From Liquorilactobacillus ghanensis DSM 18630 (lineage in GTDB: Bacteria > Bacillota > Bacilli > Lactobacillales > Lactobacillaceae): DNA of 64,000 bases. Shown here one piece after another: positions 36,698 through 45,660 of this stretch (positions within the stretch are counted from its first letter, which is position 1; each line of letters starts with the position of its first letter). Location: NCBI RefSeq assembly GCF_001435235.1, contig NZ_AZGB01000018.1, positions 236,829 through 300,828 on the forward strand, in the 5' to 3' direction. The notes beneath the pieces were generated by a model. That model was not told the DNA's origin, did no database searches, and saw only the letters and a list, made by a program, of their open reading frames with translations. The position numbers were made by a program, and so were the translations under genes.

Positions 36698-37177
36698 TCA
36701 CTTATGGTAAGGACTGCCTGAATTAATCATAAATGCTCGATAAATTTGCTCCGTCAAGACTAAACGCATTAACTGATGCGGCAAGGTGAAACGCCCAAAA
36801 GAAATTTGGGTATCAGCCCGTTGCAAGACGCTTGGACTCAGGCCTAAAGAACCACCGATCACAAATGTTAAATCACTATGTCCATAGGTTGTTAATTTTT
36901 CAATCTCACTAGCAAATTCTTCCGAAGTTCGTTCTTGACCTAAGATAGCCAAAGCAAAGACAAACTCTTTTTCTTTAATTTTAGACAAAATTCGCGTTCC
37001 TTCGGTTTCTTTTACTTGTTCCATTTGGGCTGAACTTAATTTTTCTGGAGCCTTTTCATCAGCAACCTCAATAATTTTGAATTTACAAAATTTACTCATT
37101 CGTTTAGCATATTCTGAAATCCCCTGTTTTAAATATTTTTCTTTCAATTTACCAACTACAATTAATTTGATGTTCAT
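36698..37177 (-). CDS. rlmH: 23S rRNA (pseudouridine-1915-N3)-methyltransferase RlmH
   Basis: This SPOUT methyltransferase (159 aa) modifies pseudouridine 1915 of 23S rRNA. It has the family start [17 protein letters not shown], the SAM-binding trefoil-knot block [16 protein letters not shown] and the C-terminal [18 protein letters not shown] with the ending GSPYHK. The length is normal and the gene is intact. Its 3' end is the SCC integration site in staphylococci (there called orfX), and here the end is repeated at 33855. It is preceded by the DnaA-box cluster. Confidence 0.96.
   Translation of the reverse strand: MNIKLIVVGKLKEKYLKQGISEYAKRMSKFCKFKIIEVADEKAPEKLSSAQMEQVKETEGTRILSKIKEKEFVFALAILGQERTSEEFASEIEKLTTYGHSDLTFVIGGSLGLSPSVLQRADTQISFGRFTLPHQLMRLVLTEQIYRAFMINSGSPYHK
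36702..36715 (-). repeat. rlmH 3'-end copy of the direct repeat (attachment-site-like)
   Basis: TTATGGTAAGG-A-CT covers the last codons of rlmH (S-P-Y-H-K; the stop is at 36698-36700). On the minus strand the context CATAAGTGATGC is close to the staphylococcal SCC attachment core. See the distal copy at 33855. Confidence 0.65.
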
Positions 37178-37198
37178 AACTTACCACCTTTTCACACT

Positions 37199-37523
37199 TT
37201 ATCCACCGAGTTATCCACATATCCACAATTACTGAATCAACATCTTGTTACGAACAAGTTTTCGTCACAACATTTATTTATTCTGATTTTGTCAATACCA
37301 AATCAGTTATCCACAGTTATCAACAAGTCCTAGCTTAACTATTTCCATGGCACAAACACTATAATAGCGGCTTTTATTGCTTATTAATATTGTGTAATTT
37401 AAAGTTAATAACAGGTAAAAGCACTGTCTGTGGATAACTTTTAAATCCTATGAAAACTTATTTTCGTAGTCACCTCTTCAGTTTTCAACATGTTAATTAT
37501 AACTTAATCACAGTTTGTCCACA
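37199..37523. other. Cluster of DnaA boxes upstream of rlmH
   Basis: Three exact TTATCCACA boxes occur: 37211-37219, 37307-37315 and, on the minus strand, 37429-37437. Four more differ by one base: 37199-37207 (TTATCCACC), 37219-37227 (ATATCCACA), 37317-37325 (TTATCAACA) and 37515-37523 (TTGTCCACA). The region has no gene and is AT-rich. It lies in the origin-proximal part of the chromosome but well away from the expected dnaA-dnaN origin beyond gyrB. It could titrate DnaA or control rlmH. Confidence 0.75.
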
Positions 37524-37545
37524 GGGCTCAATTTTAAAACAAGCT

Positions 37546-37606
37546 AAAAACTCCTCTCTGCGAAAACAAGCTTGAATTAATTGTTTGTTTTCCCAAGAAG
37601 GAGTTT
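37546..37606 (-). terminator. Terminator of the amino-acid ABC transporter gene
   Basis: On the minus strand AAACTCCTTCTTGGGAAAAC pairs, with few mismatches, with a sequence ending AGAGGAGTTTTTAG. This long stem and T-tract lie about 40 bases after the stop at 37647. Confidence 0.75.
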
Positions 37607-37646
37607 CCACTTAAAGATTTAATTTTCGATTTTTTTATTTTCTAGC

Positions 37647-39104
37647 TTAACCCTTAATTCGTCGTTCCACCATTTTAGATAATAATGTCAGCAAAGTAAT
37701 TAATAACAGATAAATTACCGCAATGATCGTCCAAATACGAAAACCTTCCAAGTTACGAGCAATGATGATTTTACCGGTTTGCGTCAATTCTAAAATCCCA
37801 ATAATCGACAAAATTGAAGTATCTTTCAATGTAATAATAAATTGATTAATAAAGGATGGGATCATAATTTTAATACCTTGTGGTAATATAATCCGCCGCA
37901 TTGCTTTACTAAACGGCAAGCCCAAGCTGCGAGCTGCTTCCATTTGCCCTGGATCGACCGCTTCAATACCACCTTTAACAAAAGCAGCGGTATATGCCCC
38001 TTCATTCAACATTAAAGTAATAATTCCTGCATTAAAAGCAGAGATTTTCACACCAGTCAAACTTGGTAACCCGTTATAAATAAAGAGCGCTAAAACCAGT
38101 AACGGCAGTCCGCGAAAAATGTAAATGATCGTAGCAGCAATTCCTTGAGCAGTTTTATGCGGAACTACTCCCAACAACCCCAGTAGAACTCCAAAAATAG
38201 TTGCACAGATAATTCCCAGCACCGTCAACTGAACTGTCTTGGCTAAGCCTTTGAACAAAGCTCCACGATTTTGCTGCAACAATCCCCAAAAAGTATGGTT
38301 GGCTGCTTTAGCTGAAGAATTATCTTTACGTTCCTTTTTAGTTGCCGCTGTATCAAGGTACTTATTAACAATTTTTTGATATGTACCATTTTTCTTTAAT
38401 TTAACCAATCCACGATCAAACTTTTGTAATAAGACTTGATTCTTACCCTTCATTACTGCAAAACCGTAATAGCCGGATTGGGCTGGTTTAGTTGCAATTT
38501 TTAACTTCAAACCAGTTTTTATTGCATATTGCATTACCGGATAATCTTCAAAACAGGCGACTGAATTTCCATTGACTACATCATTGTACATTGTATCAGA
38601 ATCATCAAAGGTAACCGTTTTGAAACCATACTTAGACTGAATTGATTGAGCATATGCTGCGGCTGCTGTCCCCGTTTTTAAGGCAACTTTTTTCCCACGC
38701 AACTGTTTGAAACTTTTAATTTTACTGTTTTTAGCAACCGCAATAATTACCCCTGTTTTGTAATACGGTTTAGAAAAATCAAAAGTCTGCTGCCGAACCG
38801 GCGTAATTGCCATTCCAGCCATGACCCCATCAATTTGACCAGATTCCAAAGATTGAACCGCTGCATTAAAACCAATTGGTTTAATATTAACCTTGAAGCC
38901 TTCTTCTTTAGCAACTGCATTCATCAAATCAATATCAATTCCGACATATTTATTTTGATCATTAGCAAACTCAAATGGCGGATAAGTCACATCTGTTCCA
39001 ATTTGATAAACTTTAGCGGCTTTAACTGAGTTTGTTAAACCCAGTGTCAGAAAAAAAATACTCATCAACGATAAAACTACGGCTGTAAATCCCTTTTTCA
39101 TCAA
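37647..39104 (-). CDS. Glutamine-type amino acid ABC transporter, fused binding protein-permease
   Basis: This protein (485 aa) joins two parts of an amino acid importer. After a signal peptide (about 1-29) comes a polar-amino-acid binding domain (about 31-255: VTYPPFEFANDQNKYVGIDI, DGVMAGMAITPVRQQTFDFS). Then come a linker and a permease of about five membrane segments (270-480), with the coupling motif EAARSLGLPFSKAMRRIILP. The fused layout is common in lactobacilli and streptococci (GlnP type). No ATPase gene is adjacent, so one must be supplied from elsewhere. An inverted repeat ends it on the 3' side. Confidence 0.93.
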   Translation of the reverse strand: MMKKGFTAVVLSLMSIFFLTLGLTNSVKAAKVYQIGTDVTYPPFEFANDQNKYVGIDIDLMNAVAKEEGFKVNIKPIGFNAAVQSLESGQIDGVMAGMAITPVRQQTFDFSKPYYKTGVIIAVAKNSKIKSFKQLRGKKVALKTGTAAAAYAQSIQSKYGFKTVTFDDSDTMYNDVVNGNSVACFEDYPVMQYAIKTGLKLKIATKPAQSGYYGFAVMKGKNQVLLQKFDRGLVKLKKNGTYQKIVNKYLDTAATKKERKDNSSAKAANHTFWGLLQQNRGALFKGLAKTVQLTVLGIICATIFGVLLGLLGVVPHKTAQGIAATIIYIFRGLPLLVLALFIYNGLPSLTGVKISAFNAGIITLMLNEGAYTAAFVKGGIEAVDPGQMEAARSLGLPFSKAMRRIILPQGIKIMIPSFINQFIITLKDTSILSIIGILELTQTGKIIIARNLEGFRIWTIIAVIYLLLITLLTLLSKMVERRIKG

Positions 39105-39260
39105 AAGATTCCCTTCTAATTAATTCCTTAACAATCTGCTTAATTTCTTAATGGAATTTTAAGCACTGTTATATCGTACCATATAACTAAATCAAAGAAC
39201 AACAACTCTGAGCTTACACCATTCTGTAACTTAAATTATGATAGTAAATATTAATTGACT

Positions 39261-39298
39261 TCAAAAAAGCCTTGACTGAATATTTTCAACCAAGGCTT
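39261..39298 (-). terminator. Terminator after htrA
   Basis: On the minus strand AAGCCTTG (39291-39298) pairs with CAAGGCTT (39267-39274), followed by TTTTTTGA. It closes the walRK-yycHIJ-htrA operon. Confidence 0.85.
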
Positions 39299-39317
39299 AT
39301 CTTTGAATTATTTATTT

Positions 39318-40601
39318 TTAATTTCCTGAATCTGATGACGTTGTTGTGTTTTTATCAGTTGCTTCCAAATTCAATTTAACACTAGCTGTCTTTAACGATC
39401 CATCATGGTAATACTGTATCTGAACTGTATCACCCACTTTGTGCTCATATAATGCTTCTCGTAAACTGGCTAGACCCTTAACTTTCTTTCCACCCAGTGA
39501 AGTAATTACATCATACTTTTGCAAGCCGGCACTTTTAGCAGGTGAGTTACTTGAAACCTTCAAAACTACGACCCCATTGGTTATATTCTTCGGTAATTTT
39601 AAGACTGATTTTTGATCTGAAGAAGATACATAACTCAAATCAACCAATGAAATGCCTAATGCTGGTCGGCTAATTTTGCCATTTTTCACTAATTGATTGA
39701 TAATATTAACAACTTCATTGCTCGGGATAGCAAAGCCCATCCCTTCAACCGATGTTGATGAAGAAGTACTGCTGCTTGAATCAGTGGAAGCTAGCTTCAT
39801 TGAGTTGATTCCGATTACTTGACCTTCCAAATTAATCAACGGACCGCCAGAGTTACCAGGATTAATTGCTGCATCAGTTTGAATAACTGTTGTTTGCCCG
39901 GTCGTCATCCCGGAACTATCGGTTGTATCAATTGTCCGTTTCTTAGCTGAAATAATTCCTTGTGTCAACGAAGTCGCATACGTCGAACCTAGTGGCGAAC
40001 CAATTGCTAAAGCAGTTTGACCAACTTGAATATTATCGGAGTTGCCAAATGAAGCAACTTGTTTAACATACTGGTCATTAATCTTTAAAACTGCTAAATC
40101 AGTGATCGAATCATGGCCAACTACTGTTGCTCTTAGCTTTTTACCACTATTCAACAAAATTTCAACTTTATCAGCCCCAGAAATCACATGGTTATTAGTT
40201 ACCACAAACGCTGTATTCCCAGTTTTTTTATAAATTACTCCTGAACCTTCACTTTCGGTCGATCCGCTGCTTGGGTTTGATCCAAATACCCCTTCCAGTG
40301 CATCGTTGCTACTGCTCTCAGAGTAAGCTTCAACTGAAACAACGGCATTTTTTATTTTATTAAAAGCCTTTGTTGATTGTGTACTAACATTTACTTTTAA
40401 ATTGCTGACCTTGGTTGATCCTTTAGAGTTTTCAACTGTTGCTGAATTATTCTGATAATATTGGTATCCGCCAATTACGATACCACCGCCTAAGATACCA
40501 CCAATTAATGCAACCAAAAAGATTTTTCCATAGCCGAATCGCGATTTTTGGGCTTTTTTAACCGTCTTCACCTCATCATCAGCTTGTTTATTATCGTTCA
40601 T
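39318..40601 (-). CDS. htrA: HtrA/DegP-like membrane-anchored serine protease
   Basis: This surface quality-control protease (427 aa) has a cytoplasmic basic start, one membrane segment (about 28-50: IFLVALIGGILGGGIVIGGY), a trypsin-like domain and one PDZ domain (about 310-405). The catalytic triad is His in VVTNNHVISG (about 136), Asp in SITDLAVLKI (about 167) and Ser in NPGNSGGPL (about 250). It is the last gene of the walRK operon, as in many Firmicutes. No clear ribosome-binding site lies directly before the ATG; AAGGGGGGAAGG is about 30 bases upstream, beyond a 7-bp hairpin (40609-40633). Confidence 0.95.
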   Translation of the reverse strand: MNDNKQADDEVKTVKKAQKSRFGYGKIFLVALIGGILGGGIVIGGYQYYQNNSATVENSKGSTKVSNLKVNVSTQSTKAFNKIKNAVVSVEAYSESSSNDALEGVFGSNPSSGSTESEGSGVIYKKTGNTAFVVTNNHVISGADKVEILLNSGKKLRATVVGHDSITDLAVLKINDQYVKQVASFGNSDNIQVGQTALAIGSPLGSTYATSLTQGIISAKKRTIDTTDSSGMTTGQTTVIQTDAAINPGNSGGPLINLEGQVIGINSMKLASTDSSSSTSSSTSVEGMGFAIPSNEVVNIINQLVKNGKISRPALGISLVDLSYVSSSDQKSVLKLPKNITNGVVVLKVSSNSPAKSAGLQKYDVITSLGGKKVKGLASLREALYEHKVGDTVQIQYYHDGSLKTASVKLNLEATDKNTTTSSDSGN

Positions 40602-40608
40602 GAGTCAT

Positions 40609-40633
40609 GGTCAGGCCCGACTTAAACCTGACC
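40609..40633 (-). promoter_or_regulatory. Hairpin between ribosome-binding sequence and htrA start
   Basis: GGTCAGG and CCTGACC pair around 11 bases. The stem ends at the base before an ATG (40608) that opens a five-codon frame (M-T-H-E-R-stop) overlapping the htrA ATG (40601). The purine tract AAGGGGGGAAGG lies on the other side of the stem. Folding would bring that tract close to the start. Confidence 0.45.
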
Positions 40634-40739
40634 TTCCCCCCTTCTCTCAATTTCAATCTTGATATATTCATTTTACCGATAAATTTTGAAAAAATCATGA
40701 AATAAAGCCTATTTTTGTTTTAAGGGAGTTTAACTAATT

Positions 40740-41561
40740 TTAAATAACTGTTAATTTGGTTGCTTTTTCAGGATCCGTATCAAATAATTGAAAATCATGG
40801 TCAACTGCTAAATCATGTTGCTTCATAATTGAAGCAACTGTTAAATGTGCCAATTCTTTAATGTTATTATCCTGACTCAGATGTCCTAAATAGATTTTTT
40901 TAGTCCGATTGCCCAAAACATCAATCATCGTCTCAGCTCCATCTTCATTTGAAAGATGACCAGTATCACTTAAAATTCGTCGTTTCAATGACCAAGGATA
41001 TGCACCCATCTGCAGCATTTCAGGATCATGATTGCACTCTATCAAATATCCATCAGCATCTTTGATCACTCCTTCAACCCGATTTGAAACATAACCGGTA
41101 TCAGTTAGAACAACAAAAGAGTGACCATTGTAATGCAAATGATAAAATTGTGCAGCTGCCGCATCATGTGAAACACCAAAACTTTCAACATCAAGATCAC
41201 CTAAAGTCTTGGTTGAACCCATCTCAAAAATATGGCATTGGTCAGCTGGAACTTTGCCAATTTTTTTAGCCATAGCTTGCCAGGTTGGCTGGTTAGCATA
41301 AACATTTAAATGATATCTCCGAGCCAACACCCCTACTCCGCGACAATGATCACTATGTTCATGAGTAACTAATAAATCATCAACATCATTCAAATCTCGA
41401 TTAATTGATTTCATTAAATTAGCGATTTTTTTCCCACTCAGGCCTGCATCAACTAATAAATGACGTTGGGGTGTTTCAATATAAGTGACATTACCACTAC
41501 TGCTGCTTGCTAAAACACTGACTTTTAAATTATCTGTTTGCTTACCTGTCAAATCTAGCAA
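40740..41561 (-). CDS. walJ: WalJ (YycJ) metallo-beta-lactamase-fold exonuclease
   Basis: This protein (273 aa) has the metallo-beta-lactamase fold, with the metal ligands HEHSDH in LVTHEHSDHCRG (about 67), GHSFVVLTDTGYV and the late HLS in GHLSQDNN. The start block LASSSSGNVTYIET is conserved in YycJ proteins. The family has 5'-to-3' exonuclease activity and is linked to mismatch repair and cell-wall regulation. It is the fifth gene of the wal operon, between yycI and htrA. Confidence 0.94.
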   Translation of the reverse strand: MLDLTGKQTDNLKVSVLASSSSGNVTYIETPQRHLLVDAGLSGKKIANLMKSINRDLNDVDDLLVTHEHSDHCRGVGVLARRYHLNVYANQPTWQAMAKKIGKVPADQCHIFEMGSTKTLGDLDVESFGVSHDAAAAQFYHLHYNGHSFVVLTDTGYVSNRVEGVIKDADGYLIECNHDPEMLQMGAYPWSLKRRILSDTGHLSNEDGAETMIDVLGNRTKKIYLGHLSQDNNIKELAHLTVASIMKQHDLAVDHDFQLFDTDPEKATKLTVI

Positions 41562-41598
41562 CGACCTTTCTGCTTTCCTTTTGTTGTTTCCAACTTAG

Positions 41599-42402
41599 TT
41601 ATTGATTTTGTTCCATGAACGCACCGGTAAAAGCATTGATCCGTCGATATTGAACACTGCCGGAAGAATTACTTTCAACCGCCAATACCCAAGTAGGAAT
41701 ATAAATTACACTTCCGTTAACCGTTAATAAGCGAGTATAAGCTAAATGCACCCATTTAACTGTACTATTATTAACAAGTTTGTTGTACTGGTATAACCAA
41801 ATTAAAGCTCTTTTTTGGCTAATAACTGGCTTTTTTTCTTTAAGAACTTGGACATTTAATAAATAGCTTTGACTGTACCCTGTTATATAACCATTCCGCA
41901 AATTAAAGCGAATTTGCCCATTAGGTGAATATACCGGTAATTTCCCGATTTTTTGCGTATATATTACCATGCTTTTGGTTGAAAGTGCTTTACTGTAAAC
42001 ATAGTCCTCACCATGCAGCACTTTTGCTTTATCCTTAATTAGCGAGTTCAAAGTTGTTTGCGGTTCTTTAGGATTTTTCAACTTCACACTATTATCAAAT
42101 GATACCGTCAATCGTTGATTATCATATGTCCAGAGCACATCTCGCAATCTAGTTGCTTCATTTCGTAAATTATCTTTAATTGGACTTGCTAAATAATAGC
42201 CACTACTTTTTTTTACTGACAAATTACCATAAGTTATCTGATCATTTTTAATGCTTTTCATAATTGAATCCGTCGTGTTACTTGAAAAAGTATTGACCGT
42301 TGATTCAACCCAATCGTCTTTTTGCATATAGGAGGTAAACAAGAATATATCAAGCATAATAAAGGCTATAAAGAAGATCAATTCGATCTTTTTAAAATTC
42401 AT
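41599..42402 (-). CDS. yycI: YycI, regulator of WalK
   Basis: This membrane-anchored protein (267 aa) has one N-terminal membrane segment (about 5-24: IELIFFIAFIMLDIFLFTSY) and an extracellular domain with repeats of the YycI/YycH fold. With YycH it binds WalK outside the cell and restrains or tunes its kinase activity. It lies 12 bases after the yycH stop and 37 bases before walJ. The sequence diverges as usual for this family; its position in the operon makes the call firm. Confidence 0.92.
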   Translation of the reverse strand: MNFKKIELIFFIAFIMLDIFLFTSYMQKDDWVESTVNTFSSNTTDSIMKSIKNDQITYGNLSVKKSSGYYLASPIKDNLRNEATRLRDVLWTYDNQRLTVSFDNSVKLKNPKEPQTTLNSLIKDKAKVLHGEDYVYSKALSTKSMVIYTQKIGKLPVYSPNGQIRFNLRNGYITGYSQSYLLNVQVLKEKKPVISQKRALIWLYQYNKLVNNSTVKWVHLAYTRLLTVNGSVIYIPTWVLAVESNSSGSVQYRRINAFTGAFMEQNQ

Positions 42403-42414
42403 GCTACTTTCCTC

Positions 42415-43779
42415 CTAACGCGTTTTAGCTGTTGCAGAATTTCCCAGCAGATTCTGGTAATTGCTCCACTGCCCATTAATATTAACAAAATAACTCGGAA
42501 GTAAATCAACAACCAGCTTTGAGGAACGATTGACCTGCCAGCGATAGCCAATTTTAATTCCTTTGATTTTCGCAGCGGAATATCCCTCCTGCAACAAAGA
42601 CTGATAAACTTGTGATGTGGAAGGTAATGTAACTTCCTTGCCGCTAGATGGAACCATCACTTGTAAACTATAAATCGAAAAATTATACTGCTGAGCACCA
42701 GAATTTAAAATCTGAATTTTAAAACCACCATAATTATTATCACTTATGATTGGAAAACCAGCAACATAACTATGAAAAATAGCTGTTTGATTAGTTAAAT
42801 CATACCCGGCAAAACGAACATCATCTAGCGAACTGCCAATTGAATTGATTCGCATAAAGCTTTGTTTTAGCAATTCATTATAACTTAAATTTTCTACATG
42901 CTTTCGCGCCGATTCAGCCGGTCCGGTATAGTAATTCAAATCAGAATAACTAGAAAATGTAACTTTTCCGGTCTGATTACTGATCACCATCCGATTATCA
43001 CCGCCATCCGAATAAATTGTCTGATTTTTTTGAACTTTAGTGGTTATCGTTGACTGACCATCTGAATTTAATAACTCTGGAACTAACGAACTGGCATTAA
43101 CCTTATTGATTAAATAACTATAGCTTGGTAATGTTATTGCCTGTCTGTACGCTAACCGATACTGATTACCCTCTAATTCATAATCAACCGGCAAATGTTG
43201 AATATCATTATTTTTCAACTGCTTTTCCAGCTTATGCCAAGACAATTTATTAAATGTCACTTTGAAAACATTTTTGTCAGCATCATTCATTAAATAAATT
43301 ACTTTCTTATTATTTAATGGGACCAAAATTCGATTATATTTTAAATTCTGGTATTTGTTTATCTTTTGTTTAAAAGCCTGATTAAAGATTTTTACAGTAA
43401 TGGGTGACCCATAATTAAAAACCACCGCATTACTTTGTTTTAAAAGCGATTGATAATCCGTCAAGCTTCGATAATCATGTCGCGATATCCGTTGTACTTT
43501 TTGTTTAACCAATTGCTGCCGAAAAAGTTGTACTAAATCAATCCGACTGCTAGATAATTGATAAAGACCGTCATTTTCATTTAATACGGTTTGTGTTGGT
43601 AGAAAAACATCACCAATCTTTTTGTGATCATTGTTTTGAAATGTATCTCCAGTTGCCGTTGTTGCTTTTGAATTACGCTGAAAAGTTGCCGGATTAAGCC
43701 AAATAATTGCCGTAAAGAAGATGCTGATAATAACCGTAATAGTTAGTCCGCTATGCAGCAAAACATTTCTAAGCTTCAT
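42415..43779 (-). CDS. yycH: YycH, regulator of WalK
   Basis: This protein (454 aa) has one N-terminal membrane segment (about 9-28: SGLTITVIISIFFTAIIW) and a large extracellular part. It works with YycI on the WalK sensor. I chose the ATG at 43779: GAGGAGG lies nine bases upstream, and the gene then overlaps the walK end by 11 bases, which fits translational coupling. A longer frame to 43881 is inside walK and unlikely. Confidence 0.93.
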   Translation of the reverse strand: MKLRNVLLHSGLTITVIISIFFTAIIWLNPATFQRNSKATTATGDTFQNNDHKKIGDVFLPTQTVLNENDGLYQLSSSRIDLVQLFRQQLVKQKVQRISRHDYRSLTDYQSLLKQSNAVVFNYGSPITVKIFNQAFKQKINKYQNLKYNRILVPLNNKKVIYLMNDADKNVFKVTFNKLSWHKLEKQLKNNDIQHLPVDYELEGNQYRLAYRQAITLPSYSYLINKVNASSLVPELLNSDGQSTITTKVQKNQTIYSDGGDNRMVISNQTGKVTFSSYSDLNYYTGPAESARKHVENLSYNELLKQSFMRINSIGSSLDDVRFAGYDLTNQTAIFHSYVAGFPIISDNNYGGFKIQILNSGAQQYNFSIYSLQVMVPSSGKEVTLPSTSQVYQSLLQEGYSAAKIKGIKIGYRWQVNRSSKLVVDLLPSYFVNINGQWSNYQNLLGNSATAKTR

Positions 43780-45628
43780 CCCACAAATCCTCCTCGTACT
43801 CTTGATATGGCAACGAAATATAAAAAGTCGAACCCTTATTTTCAATACTGTCGACCCAAATCCTGCCGCCATGCATTTCAATTACTTCTTTCGAGATTGC
43901 CAATCCTAAACCGGTTCCTCCTTGAGCTCGCGAACGAGCCTTATCTACCCGGAAGAAACGATCAAAGATATGTGCGATATCTTTTTTCGGAATTCCCAGT
44001 CCTTGATCAGAAATACTCAAAATTACATGACTGTGTGTTTCCAACAATCTGCAGGTAATAATCCCACCATCTGGCGAATATTTAATCGCATTGTTCATAA
44101 TGTTATCAATTACCTGAATAAATTTATCGGTATCGATTTCAACCCATAACTCGCGCCGGGTAAAATCCCGCTTAATGCTATAACGCTTATTCTTTTTACC
44201 ATTATCTGGTTCATTTTTCAGCATCATATCAAACCGATCAAGAATGTAATTATAAAGTTCATTCAGATTAACTAATTCCAAATCTAATTTAGCTGTCCCT
44301 GAATCCATTCGTGACAAACTCAAAAGATCATTAACCATTCGAATCATGCGGTCTGTCTCATCTTGAGTAACTTTCAAAAATCCGGGCGCTACCTTTTCAT
44401 CTTTCCAAGCACCATCATTTAAAGCTTCAATATAACTACGCATACTCGTTAAAGGCGTCCGCAACTCATGTGAGACGTTTGAAACAAACTCACGCCGTTC
44501 ACGATCAATTCGCTGCTGTTCGGTAACATCATGCAATACACATACCAATCCACTAATAAAGCCAGACTCTCGCTGAATTAAAGAAAAGTAGGCGTTTAAA
44601 ATTTGATCATGATGTTCATCAGACAAATCAACAATAATTTGATCTTGATTTTCTAACAAGTCACGCAAAGTATATTGGCCGCGGATCTTTAAAATATCCA
44701 AAATAGACTGACCTTCGGCGGTATTAGCATCAATATCCAAATCTTCTGAAGCAGTTTCATTCATGATAATGACATTTCCACGCCGATCAGTTGCGATAAC
44801 TCCATCGGACATGTGCGACAAAACACTGTCTAATCGACGACGTTCAGCTTCTGAAGCTTCTTGAGCCTCTTCAACTCTTACCGATAAATTATTAACTGCT
44901 TGCGCTAATTGTCCCAGCTCATCACGACCATAAACTTTGACTTGACCAGAGTAATCGCCGCGTGCAATTCGAGCAGTTTGTTTTTTCATGTCATCAATCG
45001 GTTTAGTAATCGCACTCGAAATCAAAATAGCTAAAAACAACCCTAAACCGGTTGCAATCAGAGATGCAGTAACAAAAATAGCGGTTACTCGGTTGAGGGA
45101 TGCATAGACGGGTTCTAAACTCGCGCGTAAATAGACTGCCCCAACTAACGTGTTATTGTTGCCACCCGCACTAAATAACGGCGTAATTGAAATATAATAA
45201 CGTTTATTATCCGAGCGATCATAAGTTAATTTAGTATACGTTTTAGCATTATATAAAACTTGTTTAATATCAGCATCAGTCGTTTTTTGCCCTACTAAGT
45301 TCTGATTATTCACATCGCTATCACCACGAATCGTTCCCTTGGTATCAACGACTTGAACCTCAGTAATATTAGCATTATTAATATCTTCCAACAAATCGCG
45401 AATTCGGCCATCCGCTTCTCCAATGGAAGATTTAGTCAAATTGTCAATTAAAGAATTATCAACATAACTGGATAATTCAATTTGCTGCTTAAATGTTTTC
45501 AAATCATCTCTTTTTAACTGTTGCAAAAAATAAGCCCCAACGATTTGAAAAGTTATCAATAACAACAAGGCAAAAACTAAAGCTATTTTAAAATGAATTG
45601 ATTGAAGAAAATGTATTTTTTTATTCAT
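43769..45628 (-). CDS. walK: WalK (YycG) cell-wall sensor histidine kinase
   Basis: This is the essential sensor kinase (619 aa) of the WalRK system that controls cell-wall turnover. In order: membrane segment (about 15-35), extracellular sensor domain, second membrane segment (about 180-205), HAMP, PAS, and the kinase core. The core has the phospho-histidine in FVSNVSHELRTPLTSM (about 387), N-box NIMNNAIKYSPDGG and G-box GLGIPKKDIAHIFDRF then GGTGLGLAISKEVIE. I chose ATG 45628 with GGAG upstream; the longer frame runs into the walR end. All key residues are present. Confidence 0.96.
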   Translation of the reverse strand: MNKKIHFLQSIHFKIALVFALLLLITFQIVGAYFLQQLKRDDLKTFKQQIELSSYVDNSLIDNLTKSSIGEADGRIRDLLEDINNANITEVQVVDTKGTIRGDSDVNNQNLVGQKTTDADIKQVLYNAKTYTKLTYDRSDNKRYYISITPLFSAGGNNNTLVGAVYLRASLEPVYASLNRVTAIFVTASLIATGLGLFLAILISSAITKPIDDMKKQTARIARGDYSGQVKVYGRDELGQLAQAVNNLSVRVEEAQEASEAERRRLDSVLSHMSDGVIATDRRGNVIIMNETASEDLDIDANTAEGQSILDILKIRGQYTLRDLLENQDQIIVDLSDEHHDQILNAYFSLIQRESGFISGLVCVLHDVTEQQRIDRERREFVSNVSHELRTPLTSMRSYIEALNDGAWKDEKVAPGFLKVTQDETDRMIRMVNDLLSLSRMDSGTAKLDLELVNLNELYNYILDRFDMMLKNEPDNGKKNKRYSIKRDFTRRELWVEIDTDKFIQVIDNIMNNAIKYSPDGGIITCRLLETHSHVILSISDQGLGIPKKDIAHIFDRFFRVDKARSRAQGGTGLGLAISKEVIEMHGGRIWVDSIENKGSTFYISLPYQEYEEDLWDEA

Positions 45629-45660
45629 GAAAGCTCCATAACAATTAACTCTGAGGAAAT

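Larger units (their letters stand above)
33851..36715. mobile_element. Decayed SCC-like island at the 3' end of rlmH
   Basis: About 2.85 kb is bounded by a short direct repeat that restores the rlmH C-terminus at one side and copies it at the other, the pattern of SCC elements integrated by serine recombinases at rlmH. Inside are an intact HEPN-domain gene and two pseudogenes with several lesions each. No ccr-type recombinase or integrase is present, so it would now be immobile. The 5' halves of the flanks are not related. Boundaries are seen; the element type is inferred. Confidence 0.55.

Noticed and set aside
37199-37523. DnaA-box cluster as the chromosomal origin itself
   Set aside because: The conserved order places dnaA-dnaN beyond gyrB; no dnaA gene or clear unwinding element is seen here, so a secondary role is more likely.
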